Shown here: positions 1-12,330 of the stretch, in pieces | Layout of the letters: each line of letters opens with the position of its first letter | Position numbering within the stretch: the first letter of the stretch is position 1 | Source: Escallonia rubra | Taxonomy: Eukaryota > Streptophyta > Magnoliopsida > Escalloniales > Escalloniaceae | Direction of reading: 5' to 3' | Length of the DNA stretch: 64,000 bases | NCBI GenBank assembly: GCA_033065855.1 | Contig: JAVXUO010002935.1 | Span: 496,001-560,000 of the forward strand | Program-made: the position numbers and the translations under genes | Notes under the pieces: generated by a model | Databases searched by the model: none | Told to the model about the DNA's origin: nothing | What the model saw: only the letters and a program-made list of their open reading frames with translations

Positions 1-789
<789 letters not shown>

Positions 790-830
<41 letters not shown>

Positions 831-850
831 AGGGAGAGGGAGGGAGGAAA
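790..850. repeat. (GA)n microsatellite grading into GAGGGA repeats
   Basis: A run of GA dinucleotides passes into GGGAGA-type units. It lies in intron 2 of the AMMECR1 gene, about 55 bp past exon 2. Frames translated through it (RERERE or SLSLSL) are artefacts. Confidence 0.9.
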
Positions 851-902
851 GAGAGGGAGCACGGCGAGACATGCAAATAGACAGGACGACCACAAATAGT
901 AC

Positions 903-3900
903 CTTGTTAGTGCATAGTCCTTGAAACCATTTATTAAGCAGCGAGCTTCAAGAGTCCCGATGCATCCACGCAAACGTGGTTCTGAACCATTAAGAGCTTT
1001 TTTCCAAGTAACAAACAATGGGCTGAAACCAAAATGTAATTCGGGCCACATAAGGGGTCAAAATCAGATAAGGTTCTGGTTTATTCGTATTACCACGAAA
1101 GGACAGATAGGGTGTGCTACCTACGTCAGCCCAGATATCAAACATTAGATAGTGCATCCAAATACTGATAAGAACCAAAGAGTCACTAGGAGCATAAACT
1201 CCTGACGACAACCGTGGTGTGTGTGTAAACATCTTTATGTGTTTGATGAGTTAACTTGTAAAATCCCAATTGATATCCTCTATTAGTTCCCTTCTTTTTT
1301 TATGTCACCAAATCTCCTGTGTCTCATGGAACGAGGATTTTTGAGCAACAACATTTTTATTCACCATCACAATAACTACGGCAGTACAGCAGGATTAGAA
1401 GCTACTAAAAAGGAAATGCCAGAGCCATGTAGCAAGAAAAACCACTGTAGAAGAAAGAAACTTGCTATAATTAAGTAAAACCACGAGCACGTAGAGGATT
1501 AATACAGAGATGAAAACAACTCAAAAGTTGTTTATTAAGCCCCTTATACCACCATGAGAGCAGCCTGCATCCGCATAAAATAGGAGACAATATTCCTCTA
1601 GAGGAATTCAAAATTAGAACTGGACACGCAAGATTTTACTGTGAACTGATGGTTTCCAATATAGCGTCCTCTAGGTGCCCCCACTGCACCACTTCTGCTT
1701 ATACATATCTAAAACCAAAGATTGATGCAGCTGGCATGAGCGAGGACTCGAGGAGACACATATATAGTTATGAACCATAGATCACCTCTGTAACAATTTT
1801 CTACTGCATTTACTAAAAGCTCAAATGCTCATTGAGCCTGATAAAACTTGTCTAAACAATGTTACTGATATGAGAAATACAAACTAGCTACGAACATCTT
1901 GCCCATTCAATTCATCTGTAATCTTAGCTATTACAGTTATTGAATCTTTTGCTTGTCTCAAACTTAGAATTTAGAATTTAGAATCAAATCAAGCTAATAA
2001 ATTAAGTTTGGTCTCATTAAATCTTTTGCTTGTCTCAAATTACAACCACCTGTCTTGTACTTTAAAGTCGACTTTCCAAATTTCCATTGTAAATGTAAAT
2101 TCTTGTGGCCTGTGAAGGGCCAAAAGAACTGCTGGGTAACAGTTGCAGGGGCAGTCTATATGGGACCAAGACCCCCAAGACCATAATACAACAGCTGATG
2201 GTGCAGATTTTCCATATTTTGGCCATATTAGCATACTAAGAGCAGATTAGATGTTTCCACGACCTTTTCCGTTACAGTTACTATATTCTCAGAATCCTTT
2301 TGTTATTAGGTTTTATCTTTAGCTTAAGTAATCTGGAAGGTTATAGAATGTAGTAGGAAAGCTCTCTTTTCTATCCTGTATATACAAAAAGAGCGTTCAT
2401 GAACAGAATTTTCCTCAGTAGCAGGAAACTCCTCATATGGTGACGCTTCTCTCTTGGAAAATCGCTTTTGCAATTCCAAGTTAGGAGCTCCATGGGATCG
2501 CGTCCCAATCTAACATTGGAACTCGATCCCGTCAGCTGGACAAAGATGCATGGAACAAGTGAGACGCTACCTAGAAAGGCTACTTCATGCATTCTGAAGA
2601 GGCCATATAACATAGTCCACAGAATTGGATCGCCTCAGTGTCGCATAGTTGAGGTAGAGTTGTGCTTGTCAAACTTTAGGGCCATTACAGGTGGTAGCAG
2701 AGCAACCATTTCTTCTAAGGAGTGATTGCAAAGTAAAGATAACCGTGGAGGTGTTGAAAAATGGTAACAAGAACATACAAGCTATTGATTCCTTAATTTC
2801 CTTAGTTGCTAGACTGCAAGTCCAGTGGAAGAAGAACACGATTTGTGTATAGCTCTTTGGCCAAGTTTAAAAAGAAGTTGAGAGCACCCCAATGCAAACT
2901 AGACGATGCATTTGGTACTTATCAAAATTTTGGAGATGCCTTCATAAAGACGAAGAAAGAGAAGGTTCCAAACTTGGTAGAGTGGGTGGAAGCACTTGAG
3001 TAGGACATCGAGTCGAATATTGACAGCACGCCTCTCTTTGATGTCATTGATAGGGAGAGAGAAGAAGAGGGAAGCAATAAAGAAAGAAGTGGCCGAACTA
3101 TGTGTCGAGCTAAAGTCGGGTAAAATCGCCCTTGTCAACAATACCAAGGATGACATGACAGGCTTCCAAGCTCGCAAAAAGGTGCAGATTCTTGAACCCG
3201 AGGCCTATGGCGGAACGAAAGATGCAAGCGCCCTAGACAACTTTGTGTGGGGCATGGAGCGTTACTTTGAGGCGCTAAAAATTCGAGACGAGGATGTGAA
3301 AGTCCAAGTCACGGCATTGTAGCTGAAAGACACGTTTGGTGGAGGCGTCGAAGTGCCAACAAGGAGAAAAGTACGTGCAAGGTTGACACTTGGGATAATT
3401 TCAAGAAGGTGTTGAAGAAGCAATTCTATTCTGAAACTGTGGAGTTCGAGGCATATCACAAGCCAAGGATGTTGAGGCAGACAGGTTTGCTGCGGGACTT
3501 TGTCAAGGAATACTCATAAACCATCCTTGACTTCCGTGACGTGGTTAACAGGGAGACACTATACGGCTTCATGGATGGATTGCAACCATTGGCAACACAA
3601 GATTTTCAATGTCATGGGCGTGGAGGACCTCGCATCTGCACTTGTAGCGGCCAAGAAGTTAACAAAATTCAAGAGGAGGAACGCTCAGAGTCCAAATTGG
3701 GACTGAGACAAGAGTCTCAAGATAGATTGTGGCGACGGTGGGGAGACCACAAAGGCCATGAGAAGGGATCAGACATTGAAACGAGTGACAATAAGGGAAG
3801 GGATATGTAACAAGGGGTGGAAGCATTACTATAAACCTATGCATGCTAGCTCGAAGCAGCATAACGAGTGTTTTTTATGCGATGGACCTCATCTTGCTCA

Positions 3901-6900
3901 AGATTGTGTACAAAAGAAGGCCTTAAATGTCATTGTTAAGTCTAAGATAAAGGAGATGGAGAACTCCTAAGACAGAGAAGTTGGACAGTTAGGGGCACTT
4001 CAAGTATTGTCTTCTTTGAGAAAAAGGGTGGATCAGCCCGACACATAAGCAAAGCATTGCAGACAATAGCATCCATGACCAAGAACGGGAGGGTCTAGCG
4101 CACCCATGGGAAAACGGGCTACCCTTTGTCAAGGCCAAAATCAACGGAATGAGCATTGAGGTACTAGTTGACACAAGTGTCAATGCGAACTTCATGGGTC
4201 TAGGAGCAGTAAAGCAGCTTAGCTTGCCAAATTTGACGGATAAGGCCATGATCATGTCTGTCCGGGACCAAAAAATTTGGAGGACGCCAACATCTAGTCT
4301 GGAGAGTGGAAGGGCAAGACAACTTTCACTGTGGCACACATCAATGATCATGATGTGATGCTTGGAATGGACTTCATAAAAGAGGCTCGTGCCATTCCGA
4401 TGTTCTAGCCTAATGCCATCTACTTGTTAGGTGGAGAGTGTTGGAGAGTGCCCAACACTTGTCCCCCATGTGTATAAGAAGTATGCTAACTTTAAGGTGG
4501 AAGCCCTTAAGCTAATCAAAGGTCAGAGCAAGGGTGGGCCAATTGCAGTACTGGCCAACTCTTCGCAAGGTTCAATTGCTCGACACAGTCCATTTATTAC
4601 AGCCCTCTCATAGCACGGCGTGGTGAGGGCGTCACAAGATTTTGGGGGTGGGGAGGGAATGTAACGACTGCCCAGTTTTGTGGGCTTGTCTAGAGAGGCG
4701 CTTGTTGGGGTGACACGAATGCGCTTCCTTGAATGTTGGCATGGGAGAACTCCGAATATTCTATGATAATCTGGGATTACCTTGTATTATCTTGTGATTG
4801 CATATTCCAATGGAATAATCTAGAAAGGTATGGAAGCTTTTAGATTTGTAGATATTATAGGGAGAATTCAACAATTGTAACGGTAGCCATTGGATAGGAT
4901 TAAAGTGTAATTGTAGATTATCCTCTGTGTGTGTGAGTGCCCAAAGTCTCGAGTAAAGAGTAGGTGGCCGACACACCTAGTGTGGCGTGGGACTTGACGA
5001 GAAACGCAAGTAGGAGAGCAAGGCGACTTACGCATCCACGGGGGTGAATTGCCTAAGTGTCACACGGTTGGTATAAATTTGTGCTTTAAACTCTAGGGCT
5101 GTGACGCCCACCGTAACCACTTGTAGGACAGCCTTATACACCCTTAGTAAGGTCCATCCTAGATCAAAAGCTTTATCATAAATCCATGATAACATGCTAT
5201 ATAGCCTCATAGTGCATTGCTTAAGGCATGCATGTCATGAAACATCACCCAAGATGTAAAAATAAAAATATAGCATTGTTTCTCGGCTAAGAAGCACGGA
5301 TACAGGTCTGGTGTGGATACGACACGGGTGCGGATACGCGGATACGTCATTTTTGAAAAATACAGGATACGGGTGCGGCGGAGATATGGCTAATTTATAT
5401 ATTTAATAAATATGTATCAATGAAAACTACATTGTCTTTCCAAGGGATTTTTAAAATTGATGGGCTCTTTTAGTAAAGTTGACTTTCGTAAAAGATTGTA
5501 TTTGTTCTGGTAATGCTACTAATTCTGTGAAAAATTGGGGCTGTTTTAGAAATAATAATAAGTTAATAAGGGGTACCTAAATAAAAACTAGAAAGATGGG
5601 GACAAGATATTATCCATACAGCTGACATGACTCCTAAGTCCTGAGTGACATGCATTTAAACATGTGGTTGTTATGGGTTAAAAAATCAACACGTCGACAA
5701 AAAGTAGATGGACTTTGACCCCTCGTCTTCTTCTTCTTTTTCTTCTTCCTGGATGCCGCTGCTACTGCCAGATCAACTTGGATCGACGTCTCTTTCAATG
5801 GTCGGTCTCCAATTGACGGTCTCCGGTCGTCGCCGCTGCTACTGCCGGATCAACTAGGATCGACATCTCTTTCAATGGTTGGTCTCTGATCGACGGTCTC
5901 GAGTCGTCACTGCTGCCTACGGTGTTGGACGACTGCTTCTTCTTTTCCTTCCTTCTCTCTCTCTCTCTCTCTCTCTCTCCCTCTCTCCCTCCCTCTCTCT
6001 CTCTTCTCTCTGTCCTTGAAGTACCCGGTAGGTGTGCAGCCGAGTCCCAGCCGTGTCCAAGCCGCGAAATTCAGAAAACTATTTCAAATATTAATTAATG
6101 TTGAACACACACCACGTGCGCACCCACGCGCACCCGGTGCCGGTGCTTCCCCCAGACTGCCGCACCGGTGCTTCATAGCTTCTTGGTAAGCAGTAAAATG
6201 TCTACATGAAAAGTGACAACTCCAATTTCAACAAACTGCAATTGCAGTACATGTTTAGTCATGAAATCTTAAGAAATGATAAAAATTTGAACAATGAACA
6301 TTCACAACCCAATGTAGCAAAATATGGAGCATCTTTACATGTTTTCTAAGCAAATCAAAAGGAAGTTAAACATGTAGCCGAGTAATACTTATGCATGTTT
6401 TAGCGCTGAGGGCGCGTGTGCATTACAGTTACTCAAAAAGTGCATGAAGTGAACCCTACTCTATAAAACTCGAGTCTTTTTTCGTGGAAAATGCTAAAAA
6501 AATGCCTCTTAATATTCAAGGCTAATTGTTTCTTCCTAAAATAGCAAAAGAAAAATCAATCTGTCAACCAGCAAATCTTTCTATCTTTCCAATTAGAATA
6601 TTAATCCCGTACAGAAACCATATTCCCACATAGAAATTTGACACTAAAATGATTATCCGGAATAAAAAACATGTCACTAAATGTCAGACAATTGTAAATC
6701 CAGACTTGAATTTAATACCAAACTGCAGCTCAAAAAGTATTGAACACAAATAACACAGCAAACCCAGAATAATCACAAACTAATGGAAATTCCTCTCCGA
6801 ATCATAAAACAACAATCTGGATAACACATTTACTACCAAAAACAGTTTTCTACCAAGCAAAATGAGATTTTATAGAAAGATTACCATCACCCACCAAACG

Positions 6901-7152
6901 TAATCTAAAGAGCAGTTTCCCGTCGTATTAATCGACTGACAAAACGATCATAAAATCTACGACATGAGATAAACAATCACGCGGGTATGTGCGTGTGTTG
7001 GTTTGCTGGTGCGTGTGCGCGTAAAGGGAGATAGTGAGAGAAGCATACTGTTGGCCCCCGTCAAAAGCAGGAGGGGGGGCTTCTTCGCTATTGTAGTGAG
7101 CAACGAGTGTGTCAAAGCAAAACACCACCATTTCCCTATTAGCCGACACCAT
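903..7152 (-). CDS. AMMECR1: AMMECR1-domain protein gene, 5' part (exons 1 and 2; rest lies beyond the left edge)
   Basis: Two exons are visible. Exon 1 runs 7152-7049 (34 codons plus two bases) and begins MVSANREMVVFCFDTL; the ATG follows a run of A. Exon 2 runs 1022-903 and encodes HPLFVTWKKALNGS then LRGCIGTLEA and GFKDYALT. RGCIGT is the signature of the AMMECR1 family, a conserved eukaryotic and archaeal family whose biochemical role is poorly defined. Exon 1 ends at a GT donor (7048-7047), exon 2 is preceded by TTTCAG, and the phases join (CA plus C gives His). Exon 2 ends in phase 2 at a GT donor. Later exons are not in this window, so the gene is cut by the edge, not broken. An in-frame GTG upstream was not chosen as the start. 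Intron 1 (1023-7048) is about 6 kb because it holds an LTR element and a small DNA transposon. Family assignment is sure; expression is inferred. Confidence 0.9.
2806..3970 (+). pseudogene. gag remnant of the gag-only LTR element, with zinc knuckle
   Basis: Overlapping frames restore a gag-like order only if several stops and frameshifts are ignored. Around 3180-3320 it reads EPEAYGGTKDASALDNFVW, typical of a Ty3/gypsy capsid N-terminus. Around 3390-3640 it reads WDNFKKVLKKQFY then FMDGLQPLATQDF. At 3869-3907 lies a CCHC-type knuckle CFLCDGPHLAQDC (spacing C-x2-C-x3-H-x4-C). In-frame stops occur near 3001, 3320 and 3518. It would have packaged the element's RNA; it is now dead. Confidence 0.75.
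4141..4410 (+). pseudogene. Retropepsin-like remnant of the gag-only element
   Basis: The frame reads IEVLVDTSVNANFMG, which matches the active-site region of retrotransposon aspartic proteases, with DTS in place of the usual DTG. A second family-like stretch, DHDVMLGMDFIKEA, follows near 4340-4390 in another frame. The pol gene stops here and the polypurine tract follows within about 250 bp. Confidence 0.6.
4660..5104 (+). repeat. 3' LTR of the gag-only element
   Basis: It begins TGTAACGACT directly after a GGGGGTGGGGAGGGAA tract and ends near GGGCTGTGAC. Its last 60 bp align with the sequence just before the primer binding site at 2692. Length is about 445 bp. Divergence from the 5' LTR is heavy, so the insertion is old. 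Confidence 0.65.
5287..6178. mobile_element. Non-autonomous DNA transposon, CTAT-AAGCAC terminal-repeat family, copy A
   Basis: The left end reads CTAAGAAGCACGG and the right end, reverse-complemented, reads CTATGAAGCACCGG. The 8 bp outside, TTTCTCGG and CTTCTTGG, agree at 6 of 8 positions, fitting an aged target-site duplication. Both ends carry subterminal copies of motifs such as GGTGCGGATACG. It has no transposase. The middle holds a (CT)n run (about 5953-6010). An 8-bp duplication suits hAT, or Mutator with a short duplication. It lies in AMMECR1 intron 1. Confidence 0.75.
6190..7040. other. Proximal part of AMMECR1 intron 1, nothing further recognised
   Basis: AT-rich intronic sequence between transposon copy A and AMMECR1 exon 1. 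No coding frame, RNA gene or repeat boundary could be supported. Confidence 0.5.
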
Positions 7153-7527
7153 TTTTTCCGCGATAATCGCCACCCGATCGGCTGATGATGGTCGATCAAC
7201 AAATGAATGAATCGGTTAACGAATCAATTACCGATCTACCAAGTAGAAGAGCAAAAGAGCCTCTCTTTTTGGGGCTCTTTTGCTTCGTTTTCTTGTATTA
7301 ATTAATGGAGCGAGACGAGATGGACGCTTTTTCTGGTTCAGAGAATTATTGAGAGGTTTTCTCTTCTCCTGGTTGGCGTAGCCGAAATGGCTTTTCCTCT
7401 CTCTAACCACCAATATAGAGAGCTTAGCTTAACTTCAGAACTACAATCTAGTCCTAGTATGAGCCGGTTTAGTTTTGCTCTTCAAGAGCCCATTACCGGC
7501 TTCGTAATCCCAATTAATTAGGCATTT
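7153..7527 (-). promoter_or_regulatory. Probable promoter and 5' UTR of the AMMECR1 gene, cut short by the Tat element
   Basis: Only about 375 bp separate the AMMECR1 start codon from the target-site duplication of the large gypsy element. On the minus strand a TATA-like CTCTCTATATTGG lies near 7410-7422. The element therefore sits where upstream control sequence would be. The TATA call is tentative. Confidence 0.4.
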
Positions 7528-7532
7528 GGTTC

Positions 7533-8364
7533 TGTTGGTACCAAATATTTTGACCAGTAGTGTCCAGACATCTGGCATAGTGATAGTCACTGAAGAAATG
7601 CATGAATAAAGGAAGTGAAAAAGAACACGGTTACAGTATTATCGAATTATAAGGAGTACATGAATAAGCAAAGAAAGCGGGAGAACCAAATATTTGAATA
7701 AGCCGTACAAGAAAGAAGAAACCGCCAAATCGATGTCACGGTCGATAACGCACCATGAAAGTTGGGTAGTGGAGACAAGAAAGAGGAAACCGCCAGTCAA
7801 TGCCACGGTCGATAATGCACCATGGAAATCGGGTAGTGGGGACAAGAAAGAAGAAACCGCCAGTCAATGTCACGATTGATAACGCACCATGGAAGTCGGG
7901 ATTTTAAAGTAAACCGCAATGGACACGATTAATGAGTTTTCAGAAATCATGGAGATTGAGATAAAAGATGACAGTTACCAAGGAAGGGCAGTTACAGACA
8001 TTATCAAGTATAAAACAAATGAAAGGTAATAAAGAAAGGGGTCGTCAATCTTCCCAACTATATTTAGACTAAGAAAATAACATAGATAGCTTGCATATTT
8101 CTCTTGTAAGGAGACTTTTAGATGATTTGTGTAGCTTCGATAGGAAGCATAGTTCGTTGTAAGAATTGTGTTCGAATCACGATCACTTTTGTGTTTATAA
8201 TTCAAGTGGGCGCATTGATTATTGATCTAGTTAGTTTGCTTTTATTAGTGAGTTTTCCTTTTTAGTGAAGTCCTCAGGCCCGAGAGGCAAAAAAGATCAC
8301 ACGCTGTTCATCGATTGCGTCGTCGGCGCGCGATCGATAGTGAGTTTGCCCAGCAGCGCAAACA
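7533..8364 (+). repeat. 5' LTR of the Tat element
   Basis: It starts TGTTGGTACC and ends GCAAACA. A TATA-like TATAAAAC lies at 8010-8017, placing transcription start in the second half. An internal repeat built around GAAACCGCCAGTCAATG and GATAACGCACCATGGAA occurs three times at about 7715-7905. Confidence 0.93.
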
Positions 8365-8384
8365 TTGGCACGCCCGGTGGGACA
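8365..8384 (+). promoter_or_regulatory. Primer binding site of the Tat element
   Basis: TTGGCACGCCCGGTGGGACA directly abuts the LTR end. It looks like the complement of a tRNA 3' end and primes minus-strand DNA synthesis. The tRNA was not identified. Confidence 0.8.
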
Positions 8385-8406
8385 CATGTAGCTAAAAAAG
8401 AAAACT

Positions 8407-10980
8407 ATGCCCAGCACACGGAGCAATGTTGTGAGGCGAAATGGTACCACTAATGGTATCGAGAATTTAAACACCAACAACAATGGTAATGGCTCAGAAG
8501 AAACAATAAATAATCAAGCCGTTAACGGCATGAATGGAACTGAAAATATGAACGCTAACGTTCAAGATTCAGGAAATTTCAACGGAGGAAGTTCCAGTGA
8601 CAGTGGAAGTCTTAACCTGGGGATGCTGAATATCGGTCACAGTAGCCAAACTTTGGCACAGATAATGGACCAGGTTAGTTCATCAAACCAAGAAGTTAAA
8701 GATATGGTATCTAGGTTTATGATTGTTATGGAAAATCAAACTATGTCTTTGAATAAATTGGTTACTGAGCAGAGTCAGTTTGGTTCTAAAATAGTAGAAC
8801 AAGTGAAGCGAGCTTCAGAGGAAAGAAATACCTCTGAAAAATAAATGGTAAAAGGTTTGTCAGGAGAAATCCAAAAACATACTACTTCTATCGCTAAAGT
8901 AGTAAATTCGAAATTGCAAAAGGGGAAAGCCCCTATTATCGATCATGTTGATTCTTTGGAGATCGGCGGGTCTCCTATAAGGATAAAAAATGGTGTAAAG
9001 CAAGCAAATGGTTTAAGCTCAAATCAACCGCATGATTCTGGTTGGTACATTCTCGCACCTATCGACGGGGGGGGGGGGGAATGAGCCAAATAGGAAAGAA
9101 GTAGGAGGAAGTGGAACAAAGAATCCTGCTACATGACCCAATAGTATCAACAACCCTAGAAATGGGAATAGCCAGCATTATGCTAATCAGGGAGTAGAGG
9201 GTACTTACGCTCCTCCTCATAAGAGGAACCTAGAAAAGGTGAATAGGTTTGAAAACCCAATGTTTGAAGAGACAACCGATAACCGTCAAATAAACAATAG
9301 AGAGAAGGTGGGTTACAAACCTATACCACACCTACCACACGAATTCCATCGAGTTGGAATGGCCCAAGTGCCTCATTTCCCACATGAATTCCATCGAGTT
9401 GAAATGAATCAGATGCCACAATTTCTTCATGAATTTCCACGCGTTGGAATGGGTCAGGGATACAGGCCTATTGATAGGCCTTTATATCGAAAGCCATACC
9501 CTGATGATATCGATCAGTGGGAAATGCCTAGGGGGGCAAAGATCCCAGAATTCAGTCTTTTCCATGGTGAAGGAAACCAGTCGACCATCGAACACATTGC
9601 TAGGTTTACCTTTCAATGTGGGGATTTGGGCCAAGTTGATTGGGTCAAGTTGAAATGGTTTCAATATTCATTAACTGGCGTAGCATTCTCATGGTTTGCA
9701 AATTTGCCACCTAATTCAGTGTTCTCTTTTAGAGACATGGAAGTTTTATTCCATGCTCAATTTTTTAAAATGGAACCTGAAATTTCGTTGGCTGATTTGG
9801 CTAGGTTGAAACAACATTCAGGAGAAAATGCTGAACAGTTTTTGGAAAGGTTCAAAGCTTCAAAAAATAAATGCCATTTTCAAATGCCAGAATCAGAATT
9901 GGCAAATTTAGCTCTCAATGGCCTAGATCTCGAAATTAGGAAAAATTCGAATGAATGGAGTTTAGAAATTTTTTTGAATTATCATCCAGAGTGACTCGAT
10001 ATGAAACTTTGTTGAGAGAAGAACAGATTAAGAAAAATTCTTCTATGGGAACTTATTACCAGGATCTCATTGATCTAGAGATAGACGCTGCAAAAATGGT
10101 TGGGAAGAAGCCAGTCATCTGTGATACTTTGGTTAAAGTAAAAAATCCCATCAGCTTGCCTTCGAGACAACCAAACAAGTTGAATTCATCGCCTCCATTG
10201 AGGAAATACTCGTTCGATATAAATCAAGCGGATCAGATTTTTGATCATCTTTTGCAGATTAAATTCATTCAGTTGCAAGGACCTCTTCGAATACCAAAGG
10301 ATAAAAAGTCAAAATTCTGTAAGTGGCACAATACTATTAGTCATAATACTAATAATTATGTTATTTTTTGAAATGCGGCGCAGGATCAAATCGAAGCCAG
10401 ACTTCTCAAATTTATGGACAAAGACAAAGAGGTGATGGAAGTAGACAGTGACCCTTTTCCAAAGATGGTACTCGATGTAAATATGGTATCGATGGACTAC
10501 AACCCAATCGATTGTTCAAGCGGGGATGAAAGTTCTGATAATGACAATTTCAAGATGAGAAAGCTTTTGGAAAGAGATTGTAACAGGAAGGAAACTAAAG
10601 GTATGTTGAGTTCAGAATATGACGAGATATTCGGCCATAGAAACAGAAAAAGGGAAATTTTCTATGGGCTGATGACGAAAGCAGTTCCAACAAAAGAAGT
10701 GTGATTTTGAAGATGGGCACTTCTGTGTCAAAAATTGGACCGATAGGAGAGCCAATATGTCAGAGTTGTGGTTCCTCTAGAGAATGGTCAGAAAAAATGC
10801 GGCGAAAAGACCACTTAGCAAAAGATAAAATATGCCGAGAAACAGCACCAGAAGACAGACCAAGAAAATCGGAGTTGTTCAGGCCAGGCATGAGTTTTAG
10901 ACAGCCAAATATGGCTAATCAAGTTATCTATCAAAACAACATAGGAGCTGGACATTTTGGATCAAATATGGTGAAACCAA
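8407..10980 (+). pseudogene. gag of the Tat element (broken)
   Basis: Starts MPSTRSNVVRRNG 43 bp after the LTR. The N-terminal part is Asn/Gly/Ser-rich followed by a coiled stretch. An in-frame TAA at 8842-8844 interrupts it, and a run of 13 G at 9067-9079 shifts the frame. The capsid-like core is at about 9520-9990 (GAKIPEFSLFHGEGN, WFQYSLTGVAFSWFANLPP, LARLKQHSGENAEQFLERF), as in Tat/Athila gag. A further frameshift lies in the T run near 9970, then RYETLLREEQIKK and a late region with NYNPIDCSSGDESS-like acidic sequence. Three tandem copies of a 17-residue PHEFHRV unit precede the capsid core. It is defective as read, unless these breaks are sequencing errors in homopolymers. Confidence 0.85.
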
Positions 10981-10992
10981 GATCTGGACCAT

Positions 10993-12330
10993 TTGATCCA
11001 ACATGTGTCCAAAAATTACAAAGGAAAAAATCCTATACCAGCCGGACAAAGAAATGAATATCGGGTGATGCAAAGATACCGAGGAGAATCTAGGATGTTG
11101 AAACCAAAAATCCCTTCTGATGAAGATTGGCATACAGTTGGACAAGAGAAAGTTCATTTCCCAGAAACGTATCAAGGTTTAAGTCGAACACAGAAGCGTC
11201 GGGTTCAAAGGAAGTTCGCAGCCATTATGCAGAGAGAATTAGAGATCAAACAAGCCCAGCTCGAAAGGAGGAAGTGGACTTGGACAAGAGAAGAAGAGGG
11301 TGTGAACTTAGCTGAAGTTCAACTTAAGAAACAAACAGAAGAAGAGTTTTTTCAGGCAATGATTGCAAAAGGAAAATTTCAACCACTTGAGCAGATGTCG
11401 GTTGATAAAGAAGAAAAGATGAATACCCACGAAGAAAAAGAAGTGAAGAAAGAAAACAAATTAACCGTTAGAGATAAAAAGATAGAAACCAAAAGAAGGT
11501 TATTCTTTGGAGAACACGAAACAAGTATCGACTGCAATATGGTGTTTGTTCTTCCTCTCACATTTGAAGCAAAAAAAGAGCAAATGGTTCAAGTCGAAGA
11601 AGATGTGGAGGACGAAAAGGCACCGGTACCAAACAACTTTGCAGTTAAAGAAGGGGATGTAATAGCAAGTGAAATGAGCCAAAATCATTCAGACAAAGGA
11701 ATAATGATCGATCGTGGAAATAGAGTCATATTGATTAAACCAGATCCTCAAAAGACAAGGCATTTGAAGCCTTTATTTATCTCCACACTGATGGATGGTC
11801 AACCAGTGGCCAGAGTATTGGTCTATAATGGAGCAGCGGTAAACATTTTGCCCACCAGAATGCTGAGGAAACTATGTAAAGACGAAAAAGATATGATTCC
11901 CTCTGAGATCATCGTGTGTAACTTTGCAGGAGGAATTTCCAAACCAAAAGGTGTGGTCCCAATAGAATTGACCGTTGGAAAGAAAACAAAGATGTCACCA
12001 TTCTTTGTTATCGATTCTTCTTCGAGTTTCAATGCTTTGCTTGGAAGAGATTGGATACATGTAAATGGCTGTATACCATCATCACTTCACCAGGTTTTAA
12101 TATTCTGGAGGGAAGAAAAAAATGGCAAGAATGTGGCTGAATTAGTTTGGGCTGATGACAAGCCATTTCTAGCAGAGTCAAATTGTCTTGAAGCAAAATT
12201 TTATCAGCAGAAAATGGAACCACTAGTTTTAGATGAAGATGGGGTTTTAGTGGAATGTCGAGGAATCAGTTCGATGGTTGGACCTGGAAACAGAAGGTCC
12301 TTACCAAACATGCAAGAAGAAGGTTTTTAA
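10993..12330 (+). pseudogene. Aspartic protease region of the Tat pol
   Basis: A 445-codon frame whose first half is a charged linker (QKRRVQRKFAAIMQRELE and a Lys/Glu-rich stretch). The retropepsin-like domain is at about 11700-12110: FISTLMDGQPVARVLVYN, then GAAVNILP, and later FNALLGRDWIHVNGCIPSS. The catalytic Asp position reads Tyr (TAT at 11824-11826), one base from GAT. Without that Asp the enzyme should be inactive. The frame ends at 12330 and pol continues in another frame from about 12312, so a frameshift separates protease from RT. Confidence 0.85.

Larger units (their letters stand above)
2260..5104 (+). mobile_element. Degenerate gag-only Ty3/gypsy LTR element (TR-GAG-like) in AMMECR1 intron 1
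   Basis: A decayed LTR retrotransposon. The 5' LTR (start about 2260, poorly defined) ends ATTACA at 2689. A primer binding site TGGTAGCAGAGC at 2692-2703 resembles the initiator-Met type common in plants. The body has gag-like pieces, a zinc knuckle and a protease-like stretch, then a purine-rich tract at 4641-4659 and a 3' LTR beginning TGTAACGACT at 4660. The LTR ends can be aligned (GAATTG...GTGTC...GTTG...TTTGTGCTT...CTAGGGC) near 2630-2680 and 5047-5100. There is no reverse transcriptase, RNase H or integrase between protease and polypurine tract, so it could not move alone. It lies antisense to the host gene. Confidence 0.7.

Noticed and set aside
9067..9079. Poly-G frameshift in Tat gag as a programmed frameshift
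   Set aside because: An in-frame TAA lies upstream at 8842 and other breaks lie downstream, so decay or homopolymer sequencing error is simpler.
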